Assembly (NCBI RefSeq): GCF_032854445.1
Contig: NC_088300.1
Coordinates: forward strand, 20,129,608 to 20,193,607
Reading direction: 5' to 3'
DNA length: 64,000 bases
DNA from: Liolophura sinensis
Taxonomy: Eukaryota; Mollusca; Polyplacophora; Chitonida; Chitonidae
Position numbers and translations under genes: made by a program. Shown one piece after another: positions 12,601 to 24,985 of the stretch. The notes beneath the pieces were generated by a model. That model ran no database searches. It was not told the origin of the DNA and saw only the letters and a program-made list of their open reading frames with translations. How positions within the stretch are numbered: the stretch's first letter is position 1; each line of letters starts with the position of its first letter.

Positions 12601-15600
12601 TCCAACGTTATGAACACGGAGTGGCTTAAATGAACTAATATTCTATACCGATGCCTGTGTGTTTACAGATAAAGTCGTTACTGCTTTGTCATCCGACGGA
12701 AACCATGAAGTAATCGGCTCAATTCGTATATGCTGAAAATAGTTTTCCGTTAAAGGGCATGTTGAGCAATATGTGGATATCAAGTGTTAGTTTGGAAGAC
12801 GATCTAATCGCTGAAACATTACTGATCCAATAGTTGTTACATCTTGCCCTATCTACGGGTGCCATTTCAGCGGATGTCATACATTCAGTAATATCGATTG
12901 ACTCAGAATGTATGATCTGGACAATGGACTGTATGGAGCCATCCCGGAAGCAATTTTCAAGGCTGTCGATTTTTAAAAGTATTCCTCATCAAGTGGTATC
13001 GTGATTATACAGAGTGTACGTTATTAGCAATGTAGCCATAGCACTCGCTAGATAATGGAGTTTTATTGGTCAAATTCCAATATGAGACTATTTGGGATAT
13101 AATCATGATTGATAACTATAATTTTAGCAATCAGGAAGCTCAGATGATAATGTTTGTAGAGAGGCTATTTCATGTTAGTAGTGTTTGCTTGCGTAGTTAA
13201 CAATACCATGAAATGCACACTGGTATGATAAGTTTGATTGCTTTCAGAAAATTCGAATTTTTTCAAATAAAAATGTAAATTTAATAATGTGATTATTTCG
13301 GCGAAGTATCAACGACACGGTTCTTATTATATAACCCAACACGAGGGAAAGAAATGAAAAGAGTTGGTAACGTTTTACTCAGTACACCGAGCATGGAGTT
13401 AGAAGCATTTTCACATTAAAAAACATTGGGCTATATGAAACTCTAAAAGCATTGTATTCCACTGATAAGTTTGTCGCAGTACATGTGTAGGGTAATTCTG
13501 ACTCGATATTTCGGCCTATTCTGTTGCCACCATCAGGAAAACTGTCACGATCGTCTACAGAACTTCAAAATATTGAGTTTTATCAAGCTTGTCTCTGAAG
13601 ATGCGGTCTGACGATTTCACTGATACCTCTTAATAATATATGCTATACGCCTTAATATATTGTAAGTCTGGGACCGAATGAAGGACAGTTCATACAGCCC
13701 ATATAAATAACAACAAACAAAATTATTAATAACACCATAAGGAAGACCTCACTCACGAACTTGATCAGTTTTGCTTTGTAATTACAGGTCTTCCTTAAAA
13801 TTCGGCTTACATGTTAACAAAACAAACTAGATGTCGAGTTTGCTCATTTATGTTGTCATTCTCGTGGTTGTGTTTCGTGCGATCTACACAACGCCAGATG
13901 CGCGGAACTATTATGTGGCTGTAAATTTACTGTGTAAGGAGAGCCTGCTTTGATGTCGCCCTCCTGACGGCATTCTGTAAGGGTGCCGATGAGGGAGGGC
14001 GAGTTGATTTCTCCCACACGTGGCCGGTAATTCCAAACGCCACCACTGTTGATCTCCATTGGTCTTGAGATATGTTTAACTACATATAAGAAAGTTTATT
14101 ACAATTGTTGTGCATCGATTTATGTTTTTTTCTACCACCAAATATATACCACGCAGCTGGCGGGTGCTAAACTATCCAAATAGGTTAATCAATGTAAAAT
14201 GGTGTCAGTTGAACCCTTTATCGGAGTCATACTCAAGAACTGAAAAACGGAAGAAGATGTGTTTGTTCGTTGGCAAAAAACTCTCTGGTGTAGCTGAGGC
14301 AAACGGCCGAGACCGATCAGGCTTGATTGGTTTATCATTAAGTGATACGTGCTGTGGCTTGAAGACTAGCCGCTATTACGGTAATTGAGTTTTGAAGTGA
14401 GGCGACAACCATGGGGAGCGTGCTTCTTTGCGCATTCCACTGTTTATCCTTAAAGAACCTCGTCTGTTGCCCGCCTGGAATAACAGTCCGTCGATCTCGA
14501 CAGATACCCATGTGAGGCATCAAATAATCGCGGTAAGAAGCGAGAGGGTCAAACTCCGGACTGTCGGCCGCCCGACAAATCAAATGTATGCCGGGCTCAA
14601 AACTCGGCTAACGCCGACAGCGAGAATCCGAGAAGTCTTCAGAGGTGGAGATAGAAAAGGCAGAACTTCTCACCTCGTATTAATGGTGAAGGATGTACCG
14701 AAATAGAGACGATAAAAACTTGACGGTCAACTCGCACCTCTTCATAAAGTAATAGTTCAGAGTGTGTATCACGTCATAAAAATCCGTATAGCATGTGCTT
14801 ATCTGCAGTTTACGCGTTGTGGTAAAACACTGAGGCCTGTATCTCAAAGTTGTGGAAAGTGTTTGAATGACAGTTGTCAGGCACCGACTGAACTTCAGTG
14901 CTAGCGAAAGATTGGACAGACTGATGTTTGGATATAAGGAATTAAGGATGATTTTTGTTTCTCGACTCCTTACATGAAAAGCCAAAAATATACATTTGAC
15001 TGAGGAAAGAGATAAATTAAAAAAAACAGTAACGATTACGATGAATACAGGGTTCTAAACATGTGCAAAGCGTATTATACACAATGGGTGACTTTCGTTG
15101 AAGTATTCTCAATGAACATGCAAAAAGTGAATACCTTAACCAAATAGGAGTCAAACACACACAGATCTGGGTTACGCCGTGTAACGAAAGTGAATCTTGA
15201 CAAAGCACTGCAGCGAGTTTCTTCTCTTCAGTGCATGCTGATCAAAATAGAGCTGCTTTCCAGGTCAGTAATCATTTCATTGACGCAGTGAGAATTGTTT
15301 CCCGTGCAATGGCGACTCAGGTAAAAGCTGGATTGACCACTGACCAGCTAATTACATGTAGTTGACAATATGTCACCAGCTTGCACACAAAACGTAATCA
15401 AAAAGGCAGGAAAGAATAACAGACTACACAGCCTTGGTCAGATTTCCTTCAGTAGGGAAACTTTCCAAATTAGGGTTTTGCGTTTTCTTATTTACAAATT
15501 AAGAAAAAATATTGAGGTGACACAGTCCTGGGTTATATGTTAAATGTTATATTATAATGAGCCAAAAACGGGGATAGGTATGATTAAAACTATAATAATT

Positions 15601-17184
15601 ACCACTTACATTTAATCCATCCGTGGAAAGTGTGGAAGCCACACGCAATGATAGCCAGCACATCTGACAGCAGAGATGAGATCATCCACTATACTCTCAG
15701 TGAGGAATACTCTTAGACAAACATCAGGATGTATTAAGAACATTTACCGATATTTTGGAAGTGACAAACTGTATTATTGTTATATACAGGCTATATTGTT
15801 CAAGCTATTTCCGAAGCACATGACATCTGAAATAAGTTGAAGAAGACCATCTGGCAATAAAACAATAGACGCTTATACTATATTGTTAAAATGGTATGTG
15901 AAATGATTTTATAGTGGACACTGGAGTTGATGAAAGCTTTCAGAATAAGCCATCACACCCTGGTATTGGACGTCTAAATTATGCGCAATACACCACCATC
16001 CACTGACTGAGTTCATAAATATTCCATAATAACTACGCTGCTCATTTGATGACTGCAGATGTCAGCCATCTGGGATGGCTCCACGCTTGTATATCACGTA
16101 AAATATGACACATCTTAAGCCAATAGTACCGCTGCCACTCACAGCATATGGTCCTAACTATTTCTAAACCTGTATAAAAGAGAAAGTTAACTTCTCGGGA
16201 CGACACCCAAGGGAACGTCGAACTCACGCCTGGGGATATGCACGTTTAAGGTTGTGTCTGTTCGAGAGGGTAAGAGACAAATACTGTTGACGAGCGCCAG
16301 TGGAGCCCATATGCCGGTTGTTCCCGTACAATTCCCATCACACGGATATGGTGTGTAAGCACAGGGACAGCTGGTGCAGGAAATGTCCCGTGCAGCATTA
16401 CCGGTATCCTCCCGGCCCACAAAGGAAGCTAAAAAAATTAGGTTTCTTTGAGTGAAAAGGTTAGTTATTGGCTCATGGTTGGCCTTATGTCCGGGAGTTC
16501 GTGGCGATCTTTGGAAGGAGCGTGGATAAGTAGTCACTCAATTAGCACTGCCTTGTTCGTCGGATCGATCGGATGAACTTGGGCTGATTCTCACCGCCAG
16601 CTTTTTCTGCCAACATGATCGCAAATAAATACACCTCTTTTCAACGCTAAATTAGACTTTGAATACCGTTCGCTTAAACCTGCCCTAATCCTCCGATCAC
16701 ATTATTAGGCAGACGCTAGACAAACTTGACGGCAGGTTCATGGCACCAGCGTTTTGTCTTCTCAGCAAAGGTGCTTTTTTGTCATATAATGGGTTTACTG
16801 GAGCTATGTAGTGTGTTGATGTGGACAAAAATTTCATTTCAACTATCACAGAAAAAATCATGGCATGTCAGTACGGCAAATGGGCTATAGGCATGTGCCC
16901 AATGAACAAACTACGACATTAACTGATCCATGGAAACATAAGCTGAGATTTGACACAGGGTGTGCGGGTTAAATCGTGCATTATAGTGAAAAGGAGTTTA
17001 AGGGTTAAATTTAAGCAAATGCTCCCACTGTAAGTCTTTCGAATACAGGCAACAATAATGAAAGTTTGATACCGTCACAATTTTGTGGAAGTAACGTGCT
17101 TTCAATATTCATCGTCCTTATGAATAATTACCAAAAATACGACAAACATAGAAACCTTTAAATTACCAAAATAGGGAATATTCT
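9669..17184. other. no gene recognised apart from one SINE fragment
   Basis: Long stretch with scattered frames of 60-116 codons. A Cys-rich minus-strand frame at 16187-16537 and overlapping frames at 14.1-14.7 kb have no motif I recognise. Confidence 0.45.
10086..10235 (-). mobile_element. SINE 3' fragment, minus orientation
   Basis: TGACTGATTGATAGTTGTTT plus AACACCACACTCAAG is the reverse of the usual TTGAGTG..GTTAAACA..CAATCA SINE tail. The body beyond it is diverged. Confidence 0.5.
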
Positions 17185-17510
17185 TTGTCTTGTAATGTTT
17201 CCTCAGACCTTTGGCTGTGTTCTCTAGTGGTTTTATCTATGTTTTCCTGTGGCCTCTCTCTAGCCCAGGCCTTTGTCTTTGTTTTCCTCACACGTCTTTC
17301 TACCTTTTTCTCAGATATTAAAGGTGTGTTGTCCTCTGATATATGTGTTTGTTCATGTTTTCCTGGGGCCTCCAAACATGTTTTCCACTGGCCTCCATAT
17401 TTTTGGTCTGATTTCTATGTTATCTCTGGCGATTGTCTATGTTTTCCTAGGACCTCTGTTTATTATGCACAACTTTCAAACAACTTCACAAACAGAACAT
17501 GTATATTACC
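17185..17510 (+). repeat. degenerate TCTATGTTTTCCT array, copy 1
   Basis: Irregular ~24-30-bp pyrimidine-rich units (CCTCTG..TCTATGTTTTCCTC). The last part, from GGCCTCCAAACATGTTTTCC to TTTATTATGCAC and CTTCACAAACAGAA, matches the end of the array at 18.8-19.6 kb, so the two are a dispersed duplication. The hydrophobic FSSGL/CLCF-type peptides in several frames reflect the repeat. Confidence 0.75.
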
Positions 17511-18799
17511 AAAATAAGGAATATTGAAGCTTTCAATGGCAGAATCAATCCAGATTTTCTCGGATGTTCTCTTGATTAAGTCTAAAAAGATTACCAATAA
17601 AATAAATATGCGATACGGATCATGTTCAAATTTCTGATGAAAATTAAACAATCAAAACAGTACTCTATAAGAAATCTGCACCGTTGTACCGTTAGTGCAA
17701 TTTCCCAATATACTTCTTATACTAAGGACGCTAATGTGTAATTACGCGTTTGGCTGCAACCTTTACGACACATTAATTGGCAAAAATATTGAGAGGCTAA
17801 AATGAGCATGGGCAAAGGTATTCAAACTGTAGGCTTCCTCGTCTTTTCTTGCGGGCCTTTTCACTTGGCCAATATAGTTTACTTCGCTAGAACCGGAACA
17901 ACCATTACGACACGTTAACTGGCGAAAATCCTGCTGTGCTAAAATAATCATGGACAAAGATTTTCAAGCGGAACCAAACTGAAGACTTTCATTTCTTCTC
18001 TTGCGGCCATTTTCACTTGTCTAATATACTCATGTACCATCGCTTCCATGTCAAGGTCGAAATCGTAATAGTCCCACTTCTTGGGCGTTAAACACGCGGT
18101 ATGTCGAGTTTAAACAATCATGACCATCTAACGCGAGAATGACAATCTTAAAGATTTCATTGATTTCATGCACGGATAATTAAAAACAATGTTAATTAGT
18201 AAATTGTAAGTACAATAATGTTGCTTACCATTTTTACATGACATATAGATGTCTGAAAAATTTTACACAAAAATTGTTCAGACGTGTCTCAAATGTTCAA
18301 AATATTTGAAAGAAAAACATTAGATCTGAGGATCATTTAGTACAGGTTATTCCACTTTTTCGACGGCAGTCACATTTTTAGTCAAGAACGCCGCTGTAAT
18401 TAACCAATCTCTTTTGCCAGTACCTAGACTCTAGGTCTATCATTGGTCAAAACTTGTCTTCCTGGCTGCAATTACGGCCGACTGAAGAGACTGATTCACA
18501 GTGTATGTAGTAATCCATGGGCCGATGGAAAGGTAAGATAATAAGATAAAAGATAAACGAGCAATAGAGACTGGCATCCGTGGTGATAAATAAAAAATCT
18601 GATCTAAAAACTGTATTTACCTGTCTACAAATAACAGAGTGCCTCTTTAAATTCACGTAGCTCTAACTATAGTTAGTTGGTAAACCGAAATTGATCGATT
18701 GATTCAGACGAAAAGAGATTTGTCTGTAACACAACAGTATGCATGTGTCTGATTCAACGTTCACTTCTCAACTTGCTTCAACTGGGCTCTCTCTAGGGT
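17511..18799. other. no gene recognised
   Basis: Separates the two TCTATGTTTTCCT arrays. AT-rich, with no domain or repeat seen. Confidence 0.5.
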
Positions 18800-19625
18800 T
18801 CTAATTTGTGGGTGTAGTTTTCCCTGGCCTCTATGTCTATACATGCATATTTTATCTCAGGTTTTCCGCTAGGCTCTGTCTGTGCTTTCCACGTGTGTTT
18901 GTTCATGTTTTCCTTTGACCTGTGTTTAAGTTTTCATCAGAATCTTCTTATGTTTTCCTCTGTCTTCTGTCTATGCCATGTTTTCCGCTCGCCTTTGCCT
19001 ATTTTTTCTTCTGGTCTTGCCAATGCCTTCCTGTGTCTTCTCTCTATGTTTTCCTCCAAACTCTTCTTAAGTTTTCATCAGACTCTGAGTGATGTCTCTC
19101 TATGTTTTCCTCAATCCTTTGCGTATGTTTTCCTATTACTTCTGTATATGCCTTCTTCTGACTTCTGTCTATGTTTTTCTCAGGCTTTTGTCTATATTTT
19201 CGGCCTACCTATGTTTTCTGCTCGCCTCTCCCTATGTGTTCCCCTCGTCTGTGCCTATGTTTCCCCCTGACCTCTGAATATATTTTCCTGTGTATATTTT
19301 CCTCTGACCTCTGTTTATGTTTTCACTGGCATATTCTTTGTTTTCCCCAGACCTTTGTCTGTGTTCTCCAAGGGTTTTGTCTATGTTTTCTCTCTTACTC
19401 CAGGCCTTTATCTATGGTTTCCTCAGACTTCCTTCTACGTTTTTCTCAGATTTTAAACGCATGTTTTCCCCTGATGTATATGTATTCCTCATGTTTTGCG
19501 GAGGCCTCTAAACATGTTTTTCACTGGCCTCTATTTTTTGGCTGATTTCCGTCTATATCTGATTTCTGTGCTATTGCTGGCCTCTGTTTATTATGCACCA
19601 CTTTCAAACATCTTCACAAACAGAA
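18800..19625 (+). repeat. degenerate TCTATGTTTTCCT array, copy 2 (longer)
   Basis: About 30 irregular units built on TCTATGTTTTCCTCTGACCT, closing with the same AAACATGTTTTTCACTGGCC ... TTTATTATGCACCACTTTC block as copy 1. Weaker units persist to about 19880. Open in more than one frame, which argues against a protein. Confidence 0.75.
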
Positions 19626-20070
19626 GTTGTCGTAACTTTTCTTTGTAAATGATTTTGTTTGGGTTAATGTGTTAAAGGTCGAGTTGGTTTACGAGGAACG
19701 TTAATACAAAAAAATGACTTGTCAGGTTTTATGAACGTTGGCCCTTTGTCTATGTTTCCTTATTGTCTCTGATTTATCTGGCATCTGTGACTTCCAGGCT
19801 CTGTTTGTTGTTCTGTTCACCCTTTGTTTGTGGTTTCCTACCAGTTCTGCCCGTGATTTCCCCAGAGGGCTGCGATTTCCATATAACTCTAAAGTATCCA
19901 ATAGTTACATTGAAGTTACATTAGTGCACTTACAGACAAACACAACTTAAAATTGAAGTAGGCGTAATCACAATCCCACAGAGGTCATAAGCAATTTGCT
20001 TTCATTTCTAAACAGAATTTGACACTATTCATTTGGCCCATTGTTCACATTTTATACCAGATTTAACTTT
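19626..20070. other. no gene recognised; array decay then LTR flank
   Basis: Weak remnants of the pyrimidine-rich array to about 19880, then unique sequence up to the solo LTR. Confidence 0.5.
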
Positions 20071-21083
20071 TGTTATGTATGACTATTTAACGTCTTCATG
20101 TACTGTTAGTCTGCGGACCTTTGTGTTATGTTATAAGCATAACAGGCCCTGTTATATATGTACAGCGCGGACCTGGCCGAAAGCACCTTGTTCAATGCTC
20201 TGTTTATTTAACTGGCTGTACATTGGCTGTTAATTCTGTGTCTAAAAATAGTTGAATCCACCTGGACCGTAAATAAGCCGTGTTTTCTGTGCAGAGTGGA
20301 GGTATTTTTGCTGCATCCACTGGGAGCCAGGAGAGTGTGAGACGCTCTCGTATCGAGTCCATTATTGTGATATGAGCTGGTGATGCCAGTTTCATTTGGG
20401 AGGACAGATTTTTATGCCGGCACCGTTTGTGTACCACAGTAGTACTGATGTCTGGTTTATGTGAATTTCTGCGGAAGTCACGTTTATTGGTGTTCGGACC
20501 TTTATTATGATTATACAGTGTTGACTGTGTAATTTGTTTAACACGCTGACCTCACCTGACCGACAAGGTCGTCAAGGACTCTAAACTGAAGTTTTCAGTT
20601 TTGGCAAAGGACGTTCGTTCTGCCACAAGGTGACATTACTCTACGTCTCTGAACGGCTCGTTTGTGAGCTTCTGCGGGAGCTGTGACTGATCTGAAGTGG
20701 ATTATACCTCCATGCCTGTATTTACCCTGTGTTGTGCTCTGCGGGTGTGACGTCATTCAAAGGCTTGACTGTTCCAGTTCTGTGTAACCTGTGTACTGTG
20801 TTCGCGTTCGCTAACCTGGCGAAGTACCTGTCTGGGACAATTTGTGACTTGTGTGTTTATCCCATGGTCTTTACGTTGGATTTCCTGGAATACATTCCTT
20901 GGGATGCAAAGGTGAACTGGAAACTTGTAAAGACCGGTAATACTGATGTGTATGTTTTTTTTTATGTTGTTGTTGTTGAACTGTCTGTAAACTGTACGTC
21001 TCATTTTATATATAAAGCATTGTTTACATTGTAATATTGAGTCACTGAGTCTGTTTTCTGTTGCTGTTTTCAATACCGTAACA
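20071..21083 (+). repeat. solo LTR of the same Gypsy family
   Basis: 1013 bp beginning TGTTATGTATGACTATTTAA and ending ACCGTAACA, flanked by CTTT on both sides (20067-20070, 21084-21087). Matches the LTR pieces at 58188-57937, 54026-53969 and 47206-47031. A TATATATAAA box lies near 21008. No internal region: the product of LTR-LTR recombination. The short open frames across it are not genes. Confidence 0.85.
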
Positions 21084-21283
21084 CTTTAAGCCGAGTCTTC
21101 AGTTTTGTCCAACTTTGCCCAAAAATAACTGCGCAACAGTATATTAAATGAGACCTTAATCTGCTGCTGTCAAACTTTGACTTTGGACAACTGCATTGGC
21201 TGCTGAGTTGGGCTAACAATTAAAATATTTAATATGATTTAATACCACTGGTAGCTAACACACTTTCGAACAACCCGGCCCTG
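21084..21283. other. short spacer between LTR-like blocks
   Basis: About 200 bp between the solo LTR and the second LTR-like block. Nothing recognisable. Confidence 0.5.
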
Positions 21284-22270
21284 TGTTACAGACAGTTATA
21301 AAGAACCACAGCATCACAGAATACAAGTCAGTTTATGCTTGAATATCATATAATTAGGGAAGCAATATCATTAGACAAATTTATGGTTCATAAAACCAGC
21401 ATCTGGGAGCAAATATTTAAGCCTAAGTCAAATACATATAAAACCAATAAATGAAAGTGTTTCCAGACATAAGATTTAACAGTCATCAGACGATGATTAC
21501 ATAAAGTATAGCCTACTGTTTTGTGAACAACTGCCGTCACCTTCTAAATTTAGCTTGCCACTGTTTACGTAAGCTGAGTTCAGGGCCTGCTGTTTGCCTC
21601 TGCCTTAGAATGTTCCAGAATACGCTCGGTTCGGGGCCTGTTTGTTTACAAAAAGTGTTCAAGAATTTTCTTATTCTAGAAAATTCCACCAGTCTATATA
21701 AGACCTATGAAAGCAGGTCAAAGAGGAGAAAAGAGAATTATTGAGAGTTTTGGATGCTTTCGCTGTGTGTTACTTTAGTAGGCCTTTTGTGCTGAATTTT
21801 GGCGTCTTAATAGCCTCTGGCTTTGTTATATCCTATCTCCACCGAGCACTTGTTCAGTCTGAACTTGTATATCCAATTTGTGCTCTTGTGTACACAATGC
21901 TTATTAGTACACGGACCCTGTCTGTGGAATTTTGTGTATATTTCATCATACACTCAGTTATACTGTGGATTTTCCCTCTTATGAATATTGCCTCTGTGCA
22001 ATTTTTAAGCATTGTGGAGTTTGTGCGTCCGTTTGGACTTGACACCGTTGTACATGTAAGTACTTTAGTATTTGTATAGATACTGCTATCCTTTCTTGTT
22101 AAACTTAAGTACTTTAGTATTTGTAAAAGTCTTTTTATCTGTTCTTGTTAAACCTAATAAATTGTTGTAAAATAAAATCTGCTGGTTTTGGTTACTTTTT
22201 TGTGCGGCTAAACTGTCGTGTATTTTGAACAAGCCATCTCTTTATAATACAGACAGTTTGGGTCGTAACA
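21284..22270 (+). repeat. second LTR-like block, different sequence
   Basis: Begins TGTTACAGACAG and ends GTCGTAACA (TGTTA/TAACA as in the solo LTR). Contains CTATATAAG near 21696, AATAAA near 22171 and a 19-bp direct repeat (AAGTACTTTAGTATTTGTA, 22063 and 22105). These are LTR-like promoter and polyadenylation signals. No matching target duplication was found at these ends. ACAGACAGTT occurs near both ends and could instead be a duplication bounding a slightly shorter insert. Confidence 0.45.
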
Positions 22271-23099
22271 CTACTGCCTAGCTTCTGCGGAGATATATAT
22301 TAGAAACATCACAACATATGTATAACACAGATAAAACTCATGGATGTGCCTCTTAATTTACTCGTTATTATGTGCTTATTCTGCACTACCAATGGCCATC
22401 TTATTTTATCGAAGACATGGCTATTTCCATCAGTCAATAAGTAGCTCCAGTCTGTTATCAGTTATACAGTTGGCGCCGGACTTGTTTCTGTGAAGGGCAA
22501 AGGTCAAACACGGAATCTGTGTTGACTCCTACTCACCTGTCACATGATACTCTGAGCTCTGCGATTATTTTGACAATCTGACCAATCAGCGCTTCATCTG
22601 TGTACGCCCTTGTCCCTGACTGGCGTGTTCAGAAATCACATGTCTGTTTATCTGTCTGCGTTTTCCCATCCGCTAACGTCTATTTACATGTTTGTCTTTT
22701 ACGGGAAGAAACGTGGGTCTAGGTAAACTTTTATCAGTTCTGTCGGTGACTTTTCCTATGTATCAGACAGATTAGCAGGTATATGGTTGGTATAGAAGAC
22801 GCATGCTTACTCCTACTTGTTTGACATTGAAAAAACTTGCCTTGGGGGAAATACAATGATTCTGCTTTATCTAGCCAGTTTTTCACTGCTGTCAGTAGAT
22901 ATATAATAGAAACCAAAAGACTTATTCTGTAGCGATCCGAAGATGACTGAGTTGTGTTAAAGAATCTTTGATATAATATAAAAGAAGGGAAAAAGTGTGC
23001 CGCTGATTACGTTTGTAATTTTTACCGTCAACATTATTTTGTTCTCAATTGGCGATTGTCAAAAATAATAAGTTTAAATCAAAACACATAAAAAAACTG
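22271..23099. other. no gene recognised
   Basis: Holds TGGCGCCGGA at 22471, which resembles a retroelement primer-binding site, but no internal retroelement sequence follows it. Confidence 0.45.
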
Positions 23100-23610
23100 T
23101 CTGTTAGGTTTAAGAAACGAATGAATGTATATGTATGCTTAGGGTTTTATGTAGTATCATGTGAAAGAAACCAGACATGAAACACCACCCAGTCACATTA
23201 TACTGACACCGGGCAAACCAGTCCTGTTTCCTTTGTTCTGACCTGTCAGCGCTGAGTGCCAAGCAAGGTGCCGTATCATGTGAAAGAAACCAGACATGAA
23301 ACACCACCCAGTCACATTATACTGACACCGGGCAAAGCAGTCCTGTTTCTTTTGCTCTGACCTGTCAGTGCTGAGTGCCAAGCAAGGCGCCGTATCATGT
23401 GAAAGATACCAGACATGAAACACCACCCAGTCACATTATACTGACACCGGGCAAACCAGTCCTGTTTCTTTTGCTCTGACCTGTCAGTGCTGAGTGCCAA
23501 GCAAGGCAGTAGCAAATGCTTTTGGTGGCACGACCTGGGGATTTGTTCCCGGGTCTCCCAAATTTGAGGTGGACACTCTAACTATTCGGCCACCGAAGCG
23601 GTCGATTAAG
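23100..23610 (-). mobile_element. tRNA-derived SINE with triplicated 119-bp body segment
   Basis: On the minus strand a tRNA-like head lies at about 23605-23530 (A-box-like TGGCCGAATAGTTAGAG, B-box-like GGAACAAATCC). The body then contains three nearly identical 119-bp units (TCATGTGAAAGA at 23157, 23276 and 23395 on the plus strand) with the core GTGACTGGGTGG. The end has AAACCCTAAGCATACATAT. Open frames over the units are repeats, not genes. Confidence 0.75.
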
Positions 23611-23696
23611 AAAAAGAAAAAGATCACACAGAATGTAAAAGTGGAACACTATTATAGATATTATAAAGGCTCTGGTGTATCCTATCCTAGCGTAGT

Positions 23697-24985
23697 GTGG
23701 TGCTAACCCAGTGTAGTGGGTGTGGTGCTAACCCAGGGTAGTGGGTATGGTGCCACCCAGGGTAATGGGTGTGATCGTAACCTTGCCTAGTGTGTGTGGT
23801 GCTGTCCCAGCGTAGTGTGGTGCTAACCCAGCGTAGCGAGTGTGACGTTAACCCAGCGTAGTGGGTGTGGTGGTAACCCAGGGTAGTGGGTATGGTGCCA
23901 CCCAGGGTAATGGGTGTGATCGTAATCTTGCCTAGTGGGTGTCGTGCTGTCCCAGCGTAGCGGTGTGGTGTTAACTCAGCGTAGCAAGTGTGGTGCTAAC
24001 CCAGCGTAGCGGGTGTGGTGCTAACCCAGCGTAGTGGTTGCGGTGCTAACTCAGCATAGCAAGTGTGACGTTAACCCAGCGTAGTGGGTGTGGTGCTAGC
24101 CCAGCGTAGCGGGTGTGGTGCTAGCCCAGTGTAGTGGGTGTGGTGCTAGCCCAGCGCAGTGGGTGTGGTACTAACCCGGCCTAGTGGGTGTGGTGCTAGC
24201 CCAGCGTAGCGGGTGTGGTGCTAGCCCAGTGTAGTGGGTGTGGTGCTAGACCAGCGCAGTGGGTGTGGTTATAATCTAGCGTAGTGGGTGTGGTGCTAAC
24301 CGAGGGCAGCGGGTGTGGTGCCAGCCCAGTGTAGTGGGTGTGGTGCTAACCCAACGCAGTGGGTGTGGTTCTAATCTAGCGTAGTGAGTGTGGTGCTAAC
24401 CCAGGGCAGCGGGTGTGGTGCTAGCCCAGTCTAGCGGGTGTGGTTCTAATCTAGCGTAATGGGTGTGGTGGTAACCCAGCGTAGCGGGTGTGGTGCTAGC
24501 CCAATGTAGTGGGTGTGGTGCTAACCCAACGCAGTGGGTGTGGTTCTAATCTAGCGTAGTGAGTGTGGTGCTAACCCAGGGCAGCGGGTGTGGTACTAGC
24601 CCAGTCTAGCGGGTGTGGTTCTAATCTAGCGTAATGGGTGTGGTGGTAACCCAGCGTAGCGGGTGTGGTGCTAGCCCAATGTAGTGGGTGTGGTGCTAAC
24701 CCAGCGCAGTGGGTGTGGTTCTAATCTAGCGTAGTGAGTGTGGTGCTAACCGAGGGCAGCGGGTATGGTGCTAGCCCAGTCTAGCGGGTGTGGTTCTAAT
24801 CTAGCGTAATGGGTGTGGTGGTAACCCAGCGTAGCGGGTGTGGTGCTAGCCCAATGTAGTGGGTGTGGTGCTAACCCAGCGCAGTGGGTGTGGTTCTAAT
24901 CTAGCGTAGTGGGTGTGGTGTTAACCCAGCGTAGTGCGTGTGGTGCTAACCCAGGGCAGTGGGTGTGATGCTAACCCTAACCCCA
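23697..24985. repeat. 25-bp GC-rich minisatellite with 175-bp higher-order period
   Basis: About 50 variants of GTAGTGGGTGTGGTGCTAAC plus CCAGC. Variant order repeats exactly every 175 bp (7 units): CCAATGTAGT at 24501, 24676 and 24851. The array ends GATGCTAACCCTAACCCC. The first part (23.7-24.0 kb) is less regular. No coding sense. Confidence 0.92.

Noticed and set aside
16187-16537. 116-codon minus-strand Cys-rich frame
   Set aside because: No recognised domain, no clear splice sites giving a longer product, no repeat-family match; kept out of the gene list.
18833-19545. Long hydrophobic frames (CLCFSSGL-like)
   Set aside because: They follow the TCTATGTTTTCCT repeat and are open in more than one frame.
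22471-22480. TGGCGCCGGA as a primer-binding site
   Set aside because: It lies 200 bp past the candidate LTR end and no Gag or Pol sequence follows.
23697-24985. CRISPR-like array
   Set aside because: Units are contiguous 25-bp variants without unique spacers in a eukaryotic context; it is a minisatellite.
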